Of a stretch of 64,000 nucleotides of DNA, positions 46,062 through 55,822 are shown in pieces (within the stretch, counting starts at the first letter, position 1; every line of letters begins with the position of its first letter). Source of the stretch: Linnemannia elongata (taxonomy: Eukaryota; Mortierellomycota; Mortierellomycetes; Mortierellales; Mortierellaceae); the NCBI GenBank assembly GCA_036320915.1, contig JAXBDG010000012.1, positions 1,662,501-1,726,500 of the forward strand. Direction: 5' to 3'. The translations under genes were made by a program, and so were the position numbers. The notes beneath the pieces are model-generated. The model made no database searches. It saw only the letters and a list, made by a program, of their open reading frames with translations, and was not told where the DNA came from.

Positions 46062-47705
46062 ATGACTCATCATCCACTTGAGCTTTCAGAGGTTAGGCTA
46101 CACATCGCTCAATACCTGCCACTTGCAGACCACAAGGCGTGCGCACTGGTGCGCAAGGCGTGGTATGACGATTTTCAACCACTCATCTGGCAACGGCTCT
46201 CGTTGGGTATCCCTGTCCAAAGCACACGATTGTCATCCTCCTCCTTGGACGACCAGACTCAGCAACAAGTTCGAGAAGTAGACGACCTTTACAAGAACGC
46301 ACACTTGGTCAAGCATCTCACCGCGTGGATCGTACACGAGACCGCCAAAGAGCAGTATGAGACCCTGTTGGAGCGATTCGACCACCTTCTCACTCTCGAG
46401 GCATGGGCAAGTGACAGAGACGGTTGGGAAGCTTTCAAGGAGCTGATTCGACGAAACGACGGACTGCAGCAGGTAAAGCTCAACGACTCCTCGAGGGTTT
46501 GGCGCAACATTGCGGATCCGGACCTGCACACGGCACTTTCTGAAGGGAAGCATACGCAGTTGCGCTGTCTTGATATTACTTGTGAAACAACGGTCGCCTC
46601 TCTGTTGAGCATCTTGGAGGCCTGCCCGGCTCTGGACGAGCTCATTGTCGACCGCAGTCTGGCGACTCGCTCCGAGATTAAACAGGATAGTGACCAGCAA
46701 GAAGAGGAAGGTTATACAAGTTTACCCATACCCTCAACAACCACTACCACAACATCGGCACCAACATTCTCACTCCAACAATTCTTCCTCAAGGCCAACG
46801 TCAGCGACCCTGCATTGATCGATCTTCTGAAGCGATGCCCTCGCCTCTGGCGTCTGGGATTCAACGCGATGACTGACGTGATCCATCAAGGGATTTGTAC
46901 TTTGCTTCAAGCGGGCCTACTGCCAAACCTGAACACGGTCCACTTTGCACGCCAGTTTTTCAGCTGTCCCCGACATTCAGATATCCTATTCTCGGTCCCA
47001 CCACAACAACTGAGGGAGGTTGAGATCGAGGATCCCTACCCGGACATGATCGCTGCACTCTATGAGCTTCATGGCGAAACACTGGAGAGGGTCCGGTTCT
47101 CCCACGTGCCCAACCCGGTCGGTTTTACCGGGTTCCTGCTCCGTTGCCCCAAGATCAAGCAACTCGAGGTGTCGGTGAGTGGCCAAGAGTATGCCGACAT
47201 TCGATATTTGATCGCTTCGCAGTGGGCGTGCCTTGACCTGGAGGTGCTTGATGTCAAGTCCCTGGGGCTTTCGAAGGAGGTTCCTTCCTCCGATCTAGAA
47301 GCACCTCTGCCAGACTGGATACTTGAGTTGGCGGCCGACGAGAAGAACGAGTACGCACCGGGCTGTCCCGAGTGGGAGCAAGCCCAGATCGTGTTCATGA
47401 AGAGGTTGGGTGAGATGAGCAAGTTGCGCAAGCTTAAGATTGGTGACGCCAAGTCGTCACTGACCTGGAGTTTATCGACAGGTTTTGCCTATCTTGCGGA
47501 GCTTTGGGCACTGGAGGAGGTTGACTTTGGTGCGCGATCAAAGGTCGACAGCATTGCCGAGCTCGAGTTTATGAAGGACTGCTGGCCCAATCTGCAAAAG
47601 ATGGTTAGTGCAGAGTTGGCGCCTGACGAACGGAAATGGCTGGACGAGAACTGGCCCGAGCTGACCGTCGAAACAAAGGCGGCGAGTGAATCCGCACAGG
47701 AATGA
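46062..47705 (+). CDS. F-box protein with leucine-rich-like repeats (single exon)
   Basis: Encodes 547 residues without introns. The start MTHHPLELSEVRLHIAQYL...HKACALVRKAWYDDFQPLIW is an F-box-like module (~residues 5-42), which binds Skp1 in SCF ubiquitin ligases. The rest has irregular leucine-rich segments of the kind used for substrate choice (LRCLDITCETTVASLLSIL, CPALDELIVD, KIKQLEVSVSGQEYADI, LEVLDVKSLG, LRKLKIGDAKSS). Large families of such single-exon F-box/LRR proteins are known in Mucoromycota. A Thr/Ser-rich insert lies near residue 225. The acidic tail is ETKAASESAQE. Substrate unknown. The start follows a pyrimidine-rich leader and is the first ATG in frame. Confidence 0.8.
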   Translation: MTHHPLELSEVRLHIAQYLPLADHKACALVRKAWYDDFQPLIWQRLSLGIPVQSTRLSSSSLDDQTQQQVREVDDLYKNAHLVKHLTAWIVHETAKEQYETLLERFDHLLTLEAWASDRDGWEAFKELIRRNDGLQQVKLNDSSRVWRNIADPDLHTALSEGKHTQLRCLDITCETTVASLLSILEACPALDELIVDRSLATRSEIKQDSDQQEEEGYTSLPIPSTTTTTTSAPTFSLQQFFLKANVSDPALIDLLKRCPRLWRLGFNAMTDVIHQGICTLLQAGLLPNLNTVHFARQFFSCPRHSDILFSVPPQQLREVEIEDPYPDMIAALYELHGETLERVRFSHVPNPVGFTGFLLRCPKIKQLEVSVSGQEYADIRYLIASQWACLDLEVLDVKSLGLSKEVPSSDLEAPLPDWILELAADEKNEYAPGCPEWEQAQIVFMKRLGEMSKLRKLKIGDAKSSLTWSLSTGFAYLAELWALEEVDFGARSKVDSIAELEFMKDCWPNLQKMVSAELAPDERKWLDENWPELTVETKAASESAQE

Positions 47706-48038
47706 AGATATGCGTTTTACTGCGGCCGGGTAGTAGAGGGGAACACATGGCTCGGGCATTGCTCTTAAAATATAGTGGCACTTCGCGCAAGATACTGGTT
47801 CGGGCTACGGCCCTCACTATTTTTTTAATATAGTAATGATAGTAAAGATGTTATCGTGGAAAGACAGGAAGGGAGAAAGATGTAGTAAAAACAAACTGAA
47901 AAACAAGAGTGAGAGAGGTGCCCAGATTATTGAGAGAACGGAGAAGAGGAGAGAGAGGGATGATGGTGCGCGAATGAAGAAATGGGAAATAAAGTAGATT
48001 GAAAAACGAATGAACACGCCTGCTAGAACAAAACGACA
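47706..48038. other. 3' flanks of two converging genes
   Basis: No gene seen. Confidence 0.5.
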
Positions 48039-48431
48039 CTAGCCCTCCTTCCTTCTGCGAGAACTCTTCCTATGGTCCTCATGACGATCCGCGACCTGAC
48101 TCTGAATATCATATTCACCAGTGCTGAAGAATTTGGTATCATACTTTGCACGTCCGAGATTGACACAGGCATTGCTGTACTCCAGTCGAAGTTTTGCCCA
48201 ATGGAAAGCATCCCCATTGCCAATGCATTGGAATGGTGGTGCCCTGCAAACCCGACCGGAGCAGTCGTAGCCAGCATATTCGAGTAGCGAGTAATCGCAA
48301 TCGATACCATGGACAATCACGCCGATCTGGTCCCCCCTGAACCAACAAGGCTCGAACTCGACAGACACAGCGTCTGCCAGAAGCAAGCCGGAGACACAAA
48401 GTAGAAAGAAAAACGGAGAGCTAATATGCAT
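48039..48431 (-). CDS. Small secreted cysteine protein, member 1 of a local family
   Basis: Encodes 130 residues. MHISSPFFFLLCVSGLLLADA is a signal peptide. The mature part has about seven cysteines (EFEPCWFRGDQIGVIV, YAGYDCSGRVCRAPPFQC, NACVNLG) and ends in a basic tail KSSRRRKEG. It aligns with the protein at 49761-50180 over its length, with shared cysteines and motifs V-x-F/L-x-PC-x-(F/Y)RGD and QCIGNG/ECIGKG. No known domain is recognised. Likely exported; target unknown. It is in the same orientation as its paralog, as expected for tandem duplication. Confidence 0.65.
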   Translation of the reverse strand: MHISSPFFFLLCVSGLLLADAVSVEFEPCWFRGDQIGVIVHGIDCDYSLLEYAGYDCSGRVCRAPPFQCIGNGDAFHWAKLRLEYSNACVNLGRAKYDTKFFSTGEYDIQSQVADRHEDHRKSSRRRKEG

Positions 48432-49760
48432 GACTTGGGTGAAGGCGGATGTCTATGGCAAATAGAGTCAGAATTCAATGCTGAGAGGAGTGAGTACAAA
48501 CAAGGATGGCGGAGGGAGGACATACAATTACGACGCTCATGGTTAAGACGGATGTTGATATATTAAAGGGATCGGAGCGGCAACTTACATAAAGGAGATG
48601 GGGGGCCGGTGCTTGTTTGCGGGCTGTGGTCTGGTCAAGGCTTCGGCAAAAGTTTGTTGTGAGTGGATCAATGTGAATGAATATTGCGTTGTTTTGCTTT
48701 GTGGAAGAGAAAAGGGGATAGACCAGAAATGCCTTTTATATGCAGGAACAATGTCGTACTCCGGCGTGGCATTCTACCTCCTTTGCTCTTGTCCTGACGA
48801 CTCCTCCATAACAACCCTGGTTAATTTTCAGTTTTCACCCTCCGTTTTTTATTTTTTTCACTGAAGAATGAAGGGAGTGCTTTGTTTGGGCTTACATATA
48901 CTTTTCTAATGTCATTTCAGGTGTGTAAAGAACTAGGTGTACTAAGAGAACCAGAAAAACAGAAAACCAAGAGAACGTAAGGCGATGCGCATCGTTCCAT
49001 GTTGCACTATGTGCGTTTGTTTTTCATACTTGAGGAATGAAAAGAAAAAGGTCTTGTAATAAGACAGGGGAAAATCAGAAAGATTCGGAACAAAGGGAAA
49101 AGAGACCCCTGTCAGGACCACGTGGAATAGGCTAATTTTCAAGGGTGTTCCATTCACCCCCAGAGCTGATGATCGGTGTTACAGTCAAACTGTACTCTCA
49201 CGAAAACTGGACTGGAAGATAAGGCAACATCAAAATCATCATCACACAGAGACATTCCGCTCTCTCGGGACACGAATCCATTACCTTTCGATTGAGATGA
49301 GATGAGATGAAAAATACAAAGGAACACGTATGAAAGGGTGGGCTGCTAGCACGGTGTTTCTGTTTGTTCACTTTACCGCGCCCTTTATTTCTCTTTATTT
49401 CGCCTACCTCCACAGCTACAAACACAGACACTGAATCATGTGCAGGAGCAAGAGACAATGTCCCACTGGTTTGGGTGTGGCAGTATCAAGAACACCTTGA
49501 TGACAAGCAAGAAAGGGGTGTGATACGTAAACTCCAGTTCAACAAACTTTCAACAAGGGTGACTTAAAGCGCATATAATTCAGTCTGATCGAGAAGGGGA
49601 GATGAGAATAAATACAAGAGGAGTGAAAGCTGACTAAGGGAATGGTTAAGCGAATTGGAAAAAGAAGGAAAGCGCTATTCAGCAGGGGTGGGTAAAAAAG
49701 GGATCGAGAAAACCTACAGACCCTATCTATAACACAAAATAGTACCCCTACTCGTTCTCC
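48432..49760. other. Intergenic, no gene recognised
   Basis: Contains the presumed promoter of the secreted protein at 48431 and only shadow frames. Confidence 0.4.
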
Positions 49761-50180
49761 TTACAGAAAGATTTCCTCCTGGACCGAGAATAAACAACGA
49801 TGACCCGCCTGTCGATCCTCCAGACGATCCACAGCTTGGTCACGAAGACGACGAGCGCCAAAGTCTTCGTACACCTTGCTCTCATAGTACACACCTTCTA
49901 GATCTTTACATGCACCGGAGGCTTCGAGACGCATTTCTGCCCATTCATAGAGATTTCCCTTTCCGATGCATTCGTTTGCTGTTGACCTGCAGACACCGTT
50001 GGCGCAGGTGTAACCGACCATGCGGAATTTTCTCACGCTGCAATGAAGAAGGTTACTGGCAACCACACCGACATGGTCCCCTCGGTAGGCACAGGGCACG
50101 AGCTCGACAGTGAGGGCCTCTGTCAACAGCATATTGGAGATACCGACGAGCAAGAGGGAAAGGGCGGCGCGGATATGCAT
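49761..50180 (-). CDS. Small secreted cysteine protein, member 2 of a local family
   Basis: Encodes 139 residues from the ATG at 50180, preferred over the in-frame upstream ATG because it starts a signal peptide (MHIRAALSLLLVGISNMLLTEA) aligned with that of the 48431 paralog. The mature part shares VELVPCAYRGDHVGVV, YTCANGVCRS, ECIGKG and ASGACKDLEG with it, so cysteine spacing is conserved, while the C-terminus (RLEDRQAGHRCLFSV) differs. Family not recognised. Seven mature cysteines suggest a disulfide-bonded extracellular protein. Confidence 0.65.
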   Translation of the reverse strand: MHIRAALSLLLVGISNMLLTEALTVELVPCAYRGDHVGVVASNLLHCSVRKFRMVGYTCANGVCRSTANECIGKGNLYEWAEMRLEASGACKDLEGVYYESKVYEDFGARRLRDQAVDRLEDRQAGHRCLFSVQEEIFL

Positions 50181-51176
50181 TGAAGGGAGATGATTGTCTA
50201 TGGGAAACAAATAGCGAAAATTTAGTGTTGAGGACAACCGAGGCGTGTGCAAGGGAGCAAGATACGCCATGACAGGAGGATGGGACATTACTTACATTAA
50301 GGGGATGTGAGAATTTCTTGCTTGCGGAGGCGTGTGTAGTCGGGCTCGAAATAGGGACGAGGTGCTGTGAATGCGGTGGATGTGAAGGTTGCCTTCGAGA
50401 GAAAGGGAGGATATGACGGGAGGAGAGGGAGCCTTCCTTGTCCTTTTTATGCGTAAAAAAAAGAGGTGCTCGGGGGTGATTCTTTGCAACTCTGACCCAT
50501 GTCGCATGCACTTCTAATCCCAGCATGCTATCAATCCTCTTCCTTCTCTATGTCTCTTTTTTCTTACAGGACAACGCTAAAGTGACGTGTTATCAGGTCT
50601 TATGGTATTTTTCCTGCACTATTCTTCCCTCTCTTGTTCGTTCTTGTTCCTCTCCTATCAACCCCTGATCCCTAAGCAATGAGCAAAGCGCAGTAACACC
50701 ATTTTGAATCCAAGCAAAAATAGGGGCGAGATGCAGATACCCTATTCTCTCTGCAAGGCATGAATGTACCGCTAAGGAAAAAAGGAAGGGTAGAGCGATG
50801 AGAACAAAGAGGCAAGAAACAAATATGCTCACGGTGATATGGACCAAAGTGGAAAGAAAGGGGATGCACTGGGTCCTTACATTGAGTCGAGACACAATTA
50901 CACATTTTACCAGGCGAACAACTTTTTTCTCTCACAGTGAAGATGAAGAAAAAGTGTATGACAATGCAGACTTTGAACGACAAGGAGGAGGTCAATCAGG
51001 ACAACCATGATGGCAATGAATGGCAACCTGTCACCAAAACAACGTTTTTATTTGGGTAGAGAGAGGAAAATAGGCAGAATGGAGAGAGGGAGAGAGAAAG
51101 AGAGAGAGAGAAAGCACGTCTCTATGTGCTGCCAGTTAAGTAAGGGCAAAATGAAAAGTCCTTGCAGTGTACTCAA
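50181..51176. other. Intergenic, no gene recognised
   Basis: Upstream region of the secreted protein plus a GA-rich tract near 51080-51115. Nothing else supported. Confidence 0.4.
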
Positions 51177-51461
51177 TCAGAACAGCAGCCAAAACATAAC
51201 AGAAAATAAAATAAATGGCAAGTCGATACCGCGTCGCGTTCTTGGCAATTTCACCAAGCTTTTGATCTCGCAAGCATTTTGACAAAAAAAAATATCCACA
51301 ACAGACGAGTACCCCCCCTCCCACAAGGGGCTCAGATTGTAATAGCAGGGATGGAAGTTGATCGTCACGGCCCTGACAAGGAGGAGAGAGAGTCCGCGGA
51401 AAAGCATGCTTGGTTGCCGTTGAGTATCAGAGTCAAGTTATGCATTTTGTTAGATGTATAG
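51177..51461 (-). pseudogene. Possible decayed third member of the secreted cysteine family
   Basis: A minus-strand ATG at 51461 begins MHNLTLIL, like the MHI start of the two paralogs, and stops after 33 codons. A shifted frame from 51407 continues MLFRGLSLLLVRAVTINFHPCYYN, resembling the end of the paralogs' signal peptide plus V-x-F/L-x-PC. Similarity then fades. A frameshifted relic is the simplest reading; a chance short frame is possible. Confidence 0.35.
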
Positions 51462-52611
51462 ACGAGAGTGGGTGATAGGAGGGAGATGCATGTGTGATAG
51501 CAAAACGCAGGATGGTGCATGAGCCTGAGAGTATGACTACCAGTGGAGGTTGTGCTACTGGTTGGGTAAGTGGAGGAGGAGATTCTGCTGTGAAGAGGAA
51601 TGCCTGTTTGAGTCGGGTATGAATCCTGGCGGTTACTTCTCTGCGTGGGAGGAGTAGCAACAAATTCAGCCTTTCCTTTGGAAGTAGAATGCAGTTTTAA
51701 AGCGTAGTAAAGCAGGTAAACCAAATCAACCGATCCTGCTACGCACTCTGGATCTCTTTCTCTTTTTGACTCTCTTTAAATAATCAAACAGGAATGAGGT
51801 TTGTACACATTAAATAGGTTCATCCTCTACGAGGACCTGTTATGCAATACGAAAATGGGCTCTAAGTAGGATGCATTTGACAAGGTCCAAGGACATAGTG
51901 TTGTAATACACCTTGAAGTACCTGCCCTGTCTTGAGCAATTGTGTCTCTCTTCACTTCCCCGCCCATGTTACCGGTGGATTTAGAAGAATACAGGGTGGA
52001 ATACGGGAAGTGTCCTATTGAACGCACTTGAATGCCGCTTTCGCAAACAGGGTCGACATTCAGATACGGGAGGTCGTAAACAGGGCTTTGTACTGAAGAA
52101 AGAAATGCTAGTTGCAGGAACAAATGCAAGAATAAAAGGGGAGGGAGGGAGACTAATATTTGTGAGCTTCTTGATTGGTTGACTCCACCTACGTCGTTGG
52201 GGTTTTTTTTGCCTCACTTCCTATGTTTTTTTGGACCTGGAACTATGCACACATCTAGAGTCTCTAGAGATGTAATCGTCATTACAATCGGCATCGCCTT
52301 TCCTTCAGAACTGAGCTCGGCTATGTTGAAAATCGAACATCGAATCGAAAGTCGAAAGTCGAACGTCAACACTATGTTACACAAGAGAATATTAAACAGT
52401 CCCACCATTGTTTACTTTGTATATATATGTCCCAATCTTGCTACCTTCCCCTTCTCTCCTCTCTCCCTCCTACTTTTCCAAACTGAGCCTATAAATTCCA
52501 CCCCTCCATAGCTCCATCCTTTTTATCATTTTTTGTCACCCTTCCCACCATCAACACAGCAGTACTGCCTTCACCAGTAATCCTACGATCCAACGTATCC
52601 TACATATTGCC
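51462..52611. other. Intergenic, no gene recognised
   Basis: The last ~180 bp (C/T-rich, 52430-52600) are the likely promoter of the membrane protein gene at 52612. Confidence 0.4.
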
Positions 52612-53778
52612 ATGTTTGCCAACGGTAACCTTTTATCGGATGGGACAATTGTTTTGGAGTCTATTCTCGCAGCTGTTCCCCTGATGGGTTTAATTGGTTC
52701 ATCTAGAGCGAGAGAGAAGTGGACTTCAAGTTGCGCTAGTGGCTCCGGTGCCTTGCTCCTTCCTATGGCCTCCTATTCCGATTGCCGAGTTCTTTTGCGG
52801 CCTCTAGAAGGCGATCCACATGTAGCGGCCCACATCAATATGGGGAGCAAATTTGATGTCTCTCAGAAGGCTCTGGTTGCCTCTATTCTCCAAGAAGTAC
52901 GTGTGATGGCTACCGCTGGCGTCGACGAACCTCGGACATCGCATGGTCGACGACAAAAACTATACGTCGCAGAAGTGAGACATCAGGAAGCACAGTTCGT
53001 AGGGTTCGTTATTACGGGTCTACAGGCATTGGCAATGATAGCCATATGCATTGCAGGAAGTTTTGGAGCCTCTCGCTGGTCTGTGATATACTTGTGGACT
53101 TTTGTGCTTGCCGCCTTGCTTACTACTTGCGCTGCTATATCTTGCTATCCGATCATTCCGGAAACCGAGTCTGGGAGGAGGAGAACGAAGGCATACGTCG
53201 TTACGCCGACCTGGAACTCCGACGAGCTGTTCATGCTTATTGGCGATGGCGATGAGCTCGCGGCAATTTTGAATAGACCAGCTCTACAGGGCCGCATAGG
53301 AAGAATACCAACTATCGCAGTGTCAATCTCCTGCTTCTTTGTGGCAGTTACAAGCGCCTTGCTACTAGGTCAATCTGAGCTGCGGACCAATCTTTCCATG
53401 CTTCTGTTGGTATGTGTGGGTTGGTTCGATTGGTGCCCATTGCGCTATCGCCGTCGTTGGTGTTGTAAATCAATCGAGCATACTCTTGATAGAAGGCGTA
53501 CAGCGTACACAGTTATTCAAGTTTTGCATGGAAGGAGTGAGGCACCGGGTTGGTGGAACAGTGGTCTTCCTGATACGCCGCGTGGCCATCGTTGGGTGCA
53601 GGCAGTCGAAAATGCACGCAAGGGAATACCGACAGCGCCCGACCCTCCAGTTGATGACTTCGCCGATCTTATATGCGCAAGAGCCGTACTTGAAGCCACA
53701 ATTAATGCAGGATTCACACCCTTGACACGTGAAGCTCAAATGGGCTTGACACTCTTTATGACGGCATCAAAGCAATAA
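52612..53778 (+). CDS. Unknown multi-pass membrane protein
   Basis: Encodes 388 residues in one exon. A mildly hydrophobic start (IVLESILAAVPLMGLIG) precedes a soluble stretch. Two clear membrane spans lie at ~125-147 (FVGFVITGLQALAMIAICIA) and ~152-175 (VIYLWTFVLAALLTTCAAI), and two more at ~228-250 and ~255-270. The loop between has NSDELFMLIGDGDELAAILNRP. The C-terminal ~110 residues are soluble (GHRWVQAVENARKG, DLICARAVLEATI). No family is recognised. Around 53400-53500 the basic run CPLRYRRRWCC replaces an expected fourth or fifth helix, while a shifted frame there is hydrophobic (GAHCAIAVVGVV), so a compensated frameshift is possible. Length and lack of stops make it a probable gene. 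Confidence 0.6.
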   Translation: MFANGNLLSDGTIVLESILAAVPLMGLIGSSRAREKWTSSCASGSGALLLPMASYSDCRVLLRPLEGDPHVAAHINMGSKFDVSQKALVASILQEVRVMATAGVDEPRTSHGRRQKLYVAEVRHQEAQFVGFVITGLQALAMIAICIAGSFGASRWSVIYLWTFVLAALLTTCAAISCYPIIPETESGRRRTKAYVVTPTWNSDELFMLIGDGDELAAILNRPALQGRIGRIPTIAVSISCFFVAVTSALLLGQSELRTNLSMLLLVCVGWFDWCPLRYRRRWCCKSIEHTLDRRRTAYTVIQVLHGRSEAPGWWNSGLPDTPRGHRWVQAVENARKGIPTAPDPPVDDFADLICARAVLEATINAGFTPLTREAQMGLTLFMTASKQ

Positions 53779-55822
53779 AATAAGGTTTCAAGTAGCTGGT
53801 ACCTGTAAATCAACAAGACGAAGTGAAGGAACTCAAAATCACCCGGCCATGTACAAAATATACTTGGCCGTGACTGTTTTGCTGCGTTGATTCTGTCTTG
53901 CTAAACAAGGTGCTCTTCGTCCAAATAAGCGACAATTCTACATATACTATGATCCTTTTTCATTATTTTTTTTTTCGAGGGGACTACTTTTCACTTGGAT
54001 GCATGCAAACAACCATATACCCACGGCGCCGCCTTATACACTCTTCCCGGCTAGACTGAGGACAAAGGCGCAACCACCACTAATAAATATACTATCCTTA
54101 AGATGTGCTCCCTGAAAAAAAAAAAGATGTTGTTCTTTCGAACAAATATATACAACAATAGGGGTCATCAAACTGTGGCTAGATCCAAGATAACTTTTTT
54201 TTTTTTTTTTTTTTTTTTTAAGAGGTTTTTTGTTTGTGGCTTTTATGTTCTAACACTCTTAAAGGAATCTTTGAGTTTGCCCAATTCACGTGACTTATGG
54301 GACTTATGAACTTTGAAACGGTTTTACTTTTGGTCACAGTTGTTGTCCAATCACCTCCCTTTGTATACCTTTTTGGTCCAATCATCTTCCTTTCTATTTG
54401 TTCTCTTTTTTGTTTTCGGTGAATTCTCCTCTTTTTTCTTTTTTTTCGGCCAATTCTTCTCTTTTTTTCTCTCTTTTTCTTTTTTTTCGGCCAATTCTTC
54501 TCTTTTTTCTCTCTTTTTCTTTTTTTTTCGGAGAATTCTTCTCTTTTTTTCTTTTCTTTTTTTTACTTCTTCCAACCGCTCCTTTTTTTGCTTATTTTTT
54601 TCGCTGTCTCTACTCTTTTTTTCCTCCATTTTTTCTTAAAATTCCTTCCTCCCTTCAGTTGCTCATGTTGTCGTTCCCTCTCTATTTTCTCTCTTTCCTC
54701 TCTCTATAGTTCATACAATGTTCTCCAGTCATGTTCTTATACTACTGATTCTACCGACACTCCGTATTGTAGACGGTAAGGAGGCTTTGGAACTGCTGGA
54801 TGTCGACTTGCGGTCCTACAAACCGCTCTCTTACAGGCTACTTTATCAGAGGCGATAGATTGTGTGAAGATCCTAGCTCTCTTGAGTAAGTTGACCATGA
54901 GTATGATCAGCAGGTTCTTGACTATTAGGAGTCATTGATGCTTGATGCTCTAGAAGCAGCAATCGTTGACATGGCGATTAATTCTCAAGTACTGTGATTG
55001 AACGCGTTCGCTCCTTCCTTTTTTTAATCATACTATTACAATGGATGTGCGGCTTACTATTGTTTTTTTGTCTTATTACCTTATTAACATGAGTGGGCTT
55101 AGTCGTTCTAAGTTCTGCTGTGACCTCTATTCAAGGCGATGTTGTGGCTACCCCTTTTTTTGATTGACCAATGCCATCCATAGTTGCTTCTGATTTGCCG
55201 CTCTATACTGTTGTTCCAGGTTATGAAATTCCTGTCTCATTTTTTGTTGCTGATCACCCATACAACCGTTTTTTTGTTTGTTCCTGGACTTAGACTGCGT
55301 TGACTATAACTATTTTCCCCCTAACTTTATCTCTGTCTGCTGACATGGTCGGTCATTGTGCATGTAACTTTTTCTCCGAGTTTCTCCCTGTGGTTATGGA
55401 TTCAGCTTTTTGTTCGCGTTCTCTCTGCCAATGGAGGATTAGTTCTTTTTTTTTGTTGCACCGATGCATTGCATTGTCCATTGAGGATACTTTTTTTTCA
55501 GTTGGTGCCTTGCATATTCTGCCATTTTTTTTTTAGTATGCCAGTCAACCTAAAACTTGGTAGTTAATGGGAGGAGAGAGTCTGTTCTTTATTATGCAAG
55601 GCTGCAGAGTTAATACACAGGAGCAGCCCAATGCAGCTACCGACATCAGTACTTAGGGGCCGATGTCTTACATAATGCGTTTCTTAAAAACCGTACCGCG
55701 TCAATAAAACCTCTTGAGGCCAACGCCTTTATATTTGTTTTCTTTCTTCTTTCTTATTATGTTCACACCTTCGAATTTCTCCCACAACCACATAGCTTCA
55801 TCCCCTACTCATCAAACCAACA
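53779..55822. other. 2 kb low-complexity intergenic region
   Basis: Contains a 25-T run (54195-54219) and a ~270-bp T-rich block (54390-54640) with repeated ttttcggccaattcttctc and ttttcggagaattcttctc units. A 47-codon frame at 54718 begins with a signal-peptide-like segment but is unsupported. No gene is recognised up to the promoter of the gene at 55823. Confidence 0.5.

Noticed and set aside
53414..53725. Separate 103-aa gene inside the membrane protein
   Set aside because: It is a shifted frame of the longer gene; noted there as possible sign of a local frameshift.
54718..54858. 47-codon frame with a signal-peptide-like start
   Set aside because: Too short, lies in low-complexity DNA, and no exon continuing it was found.
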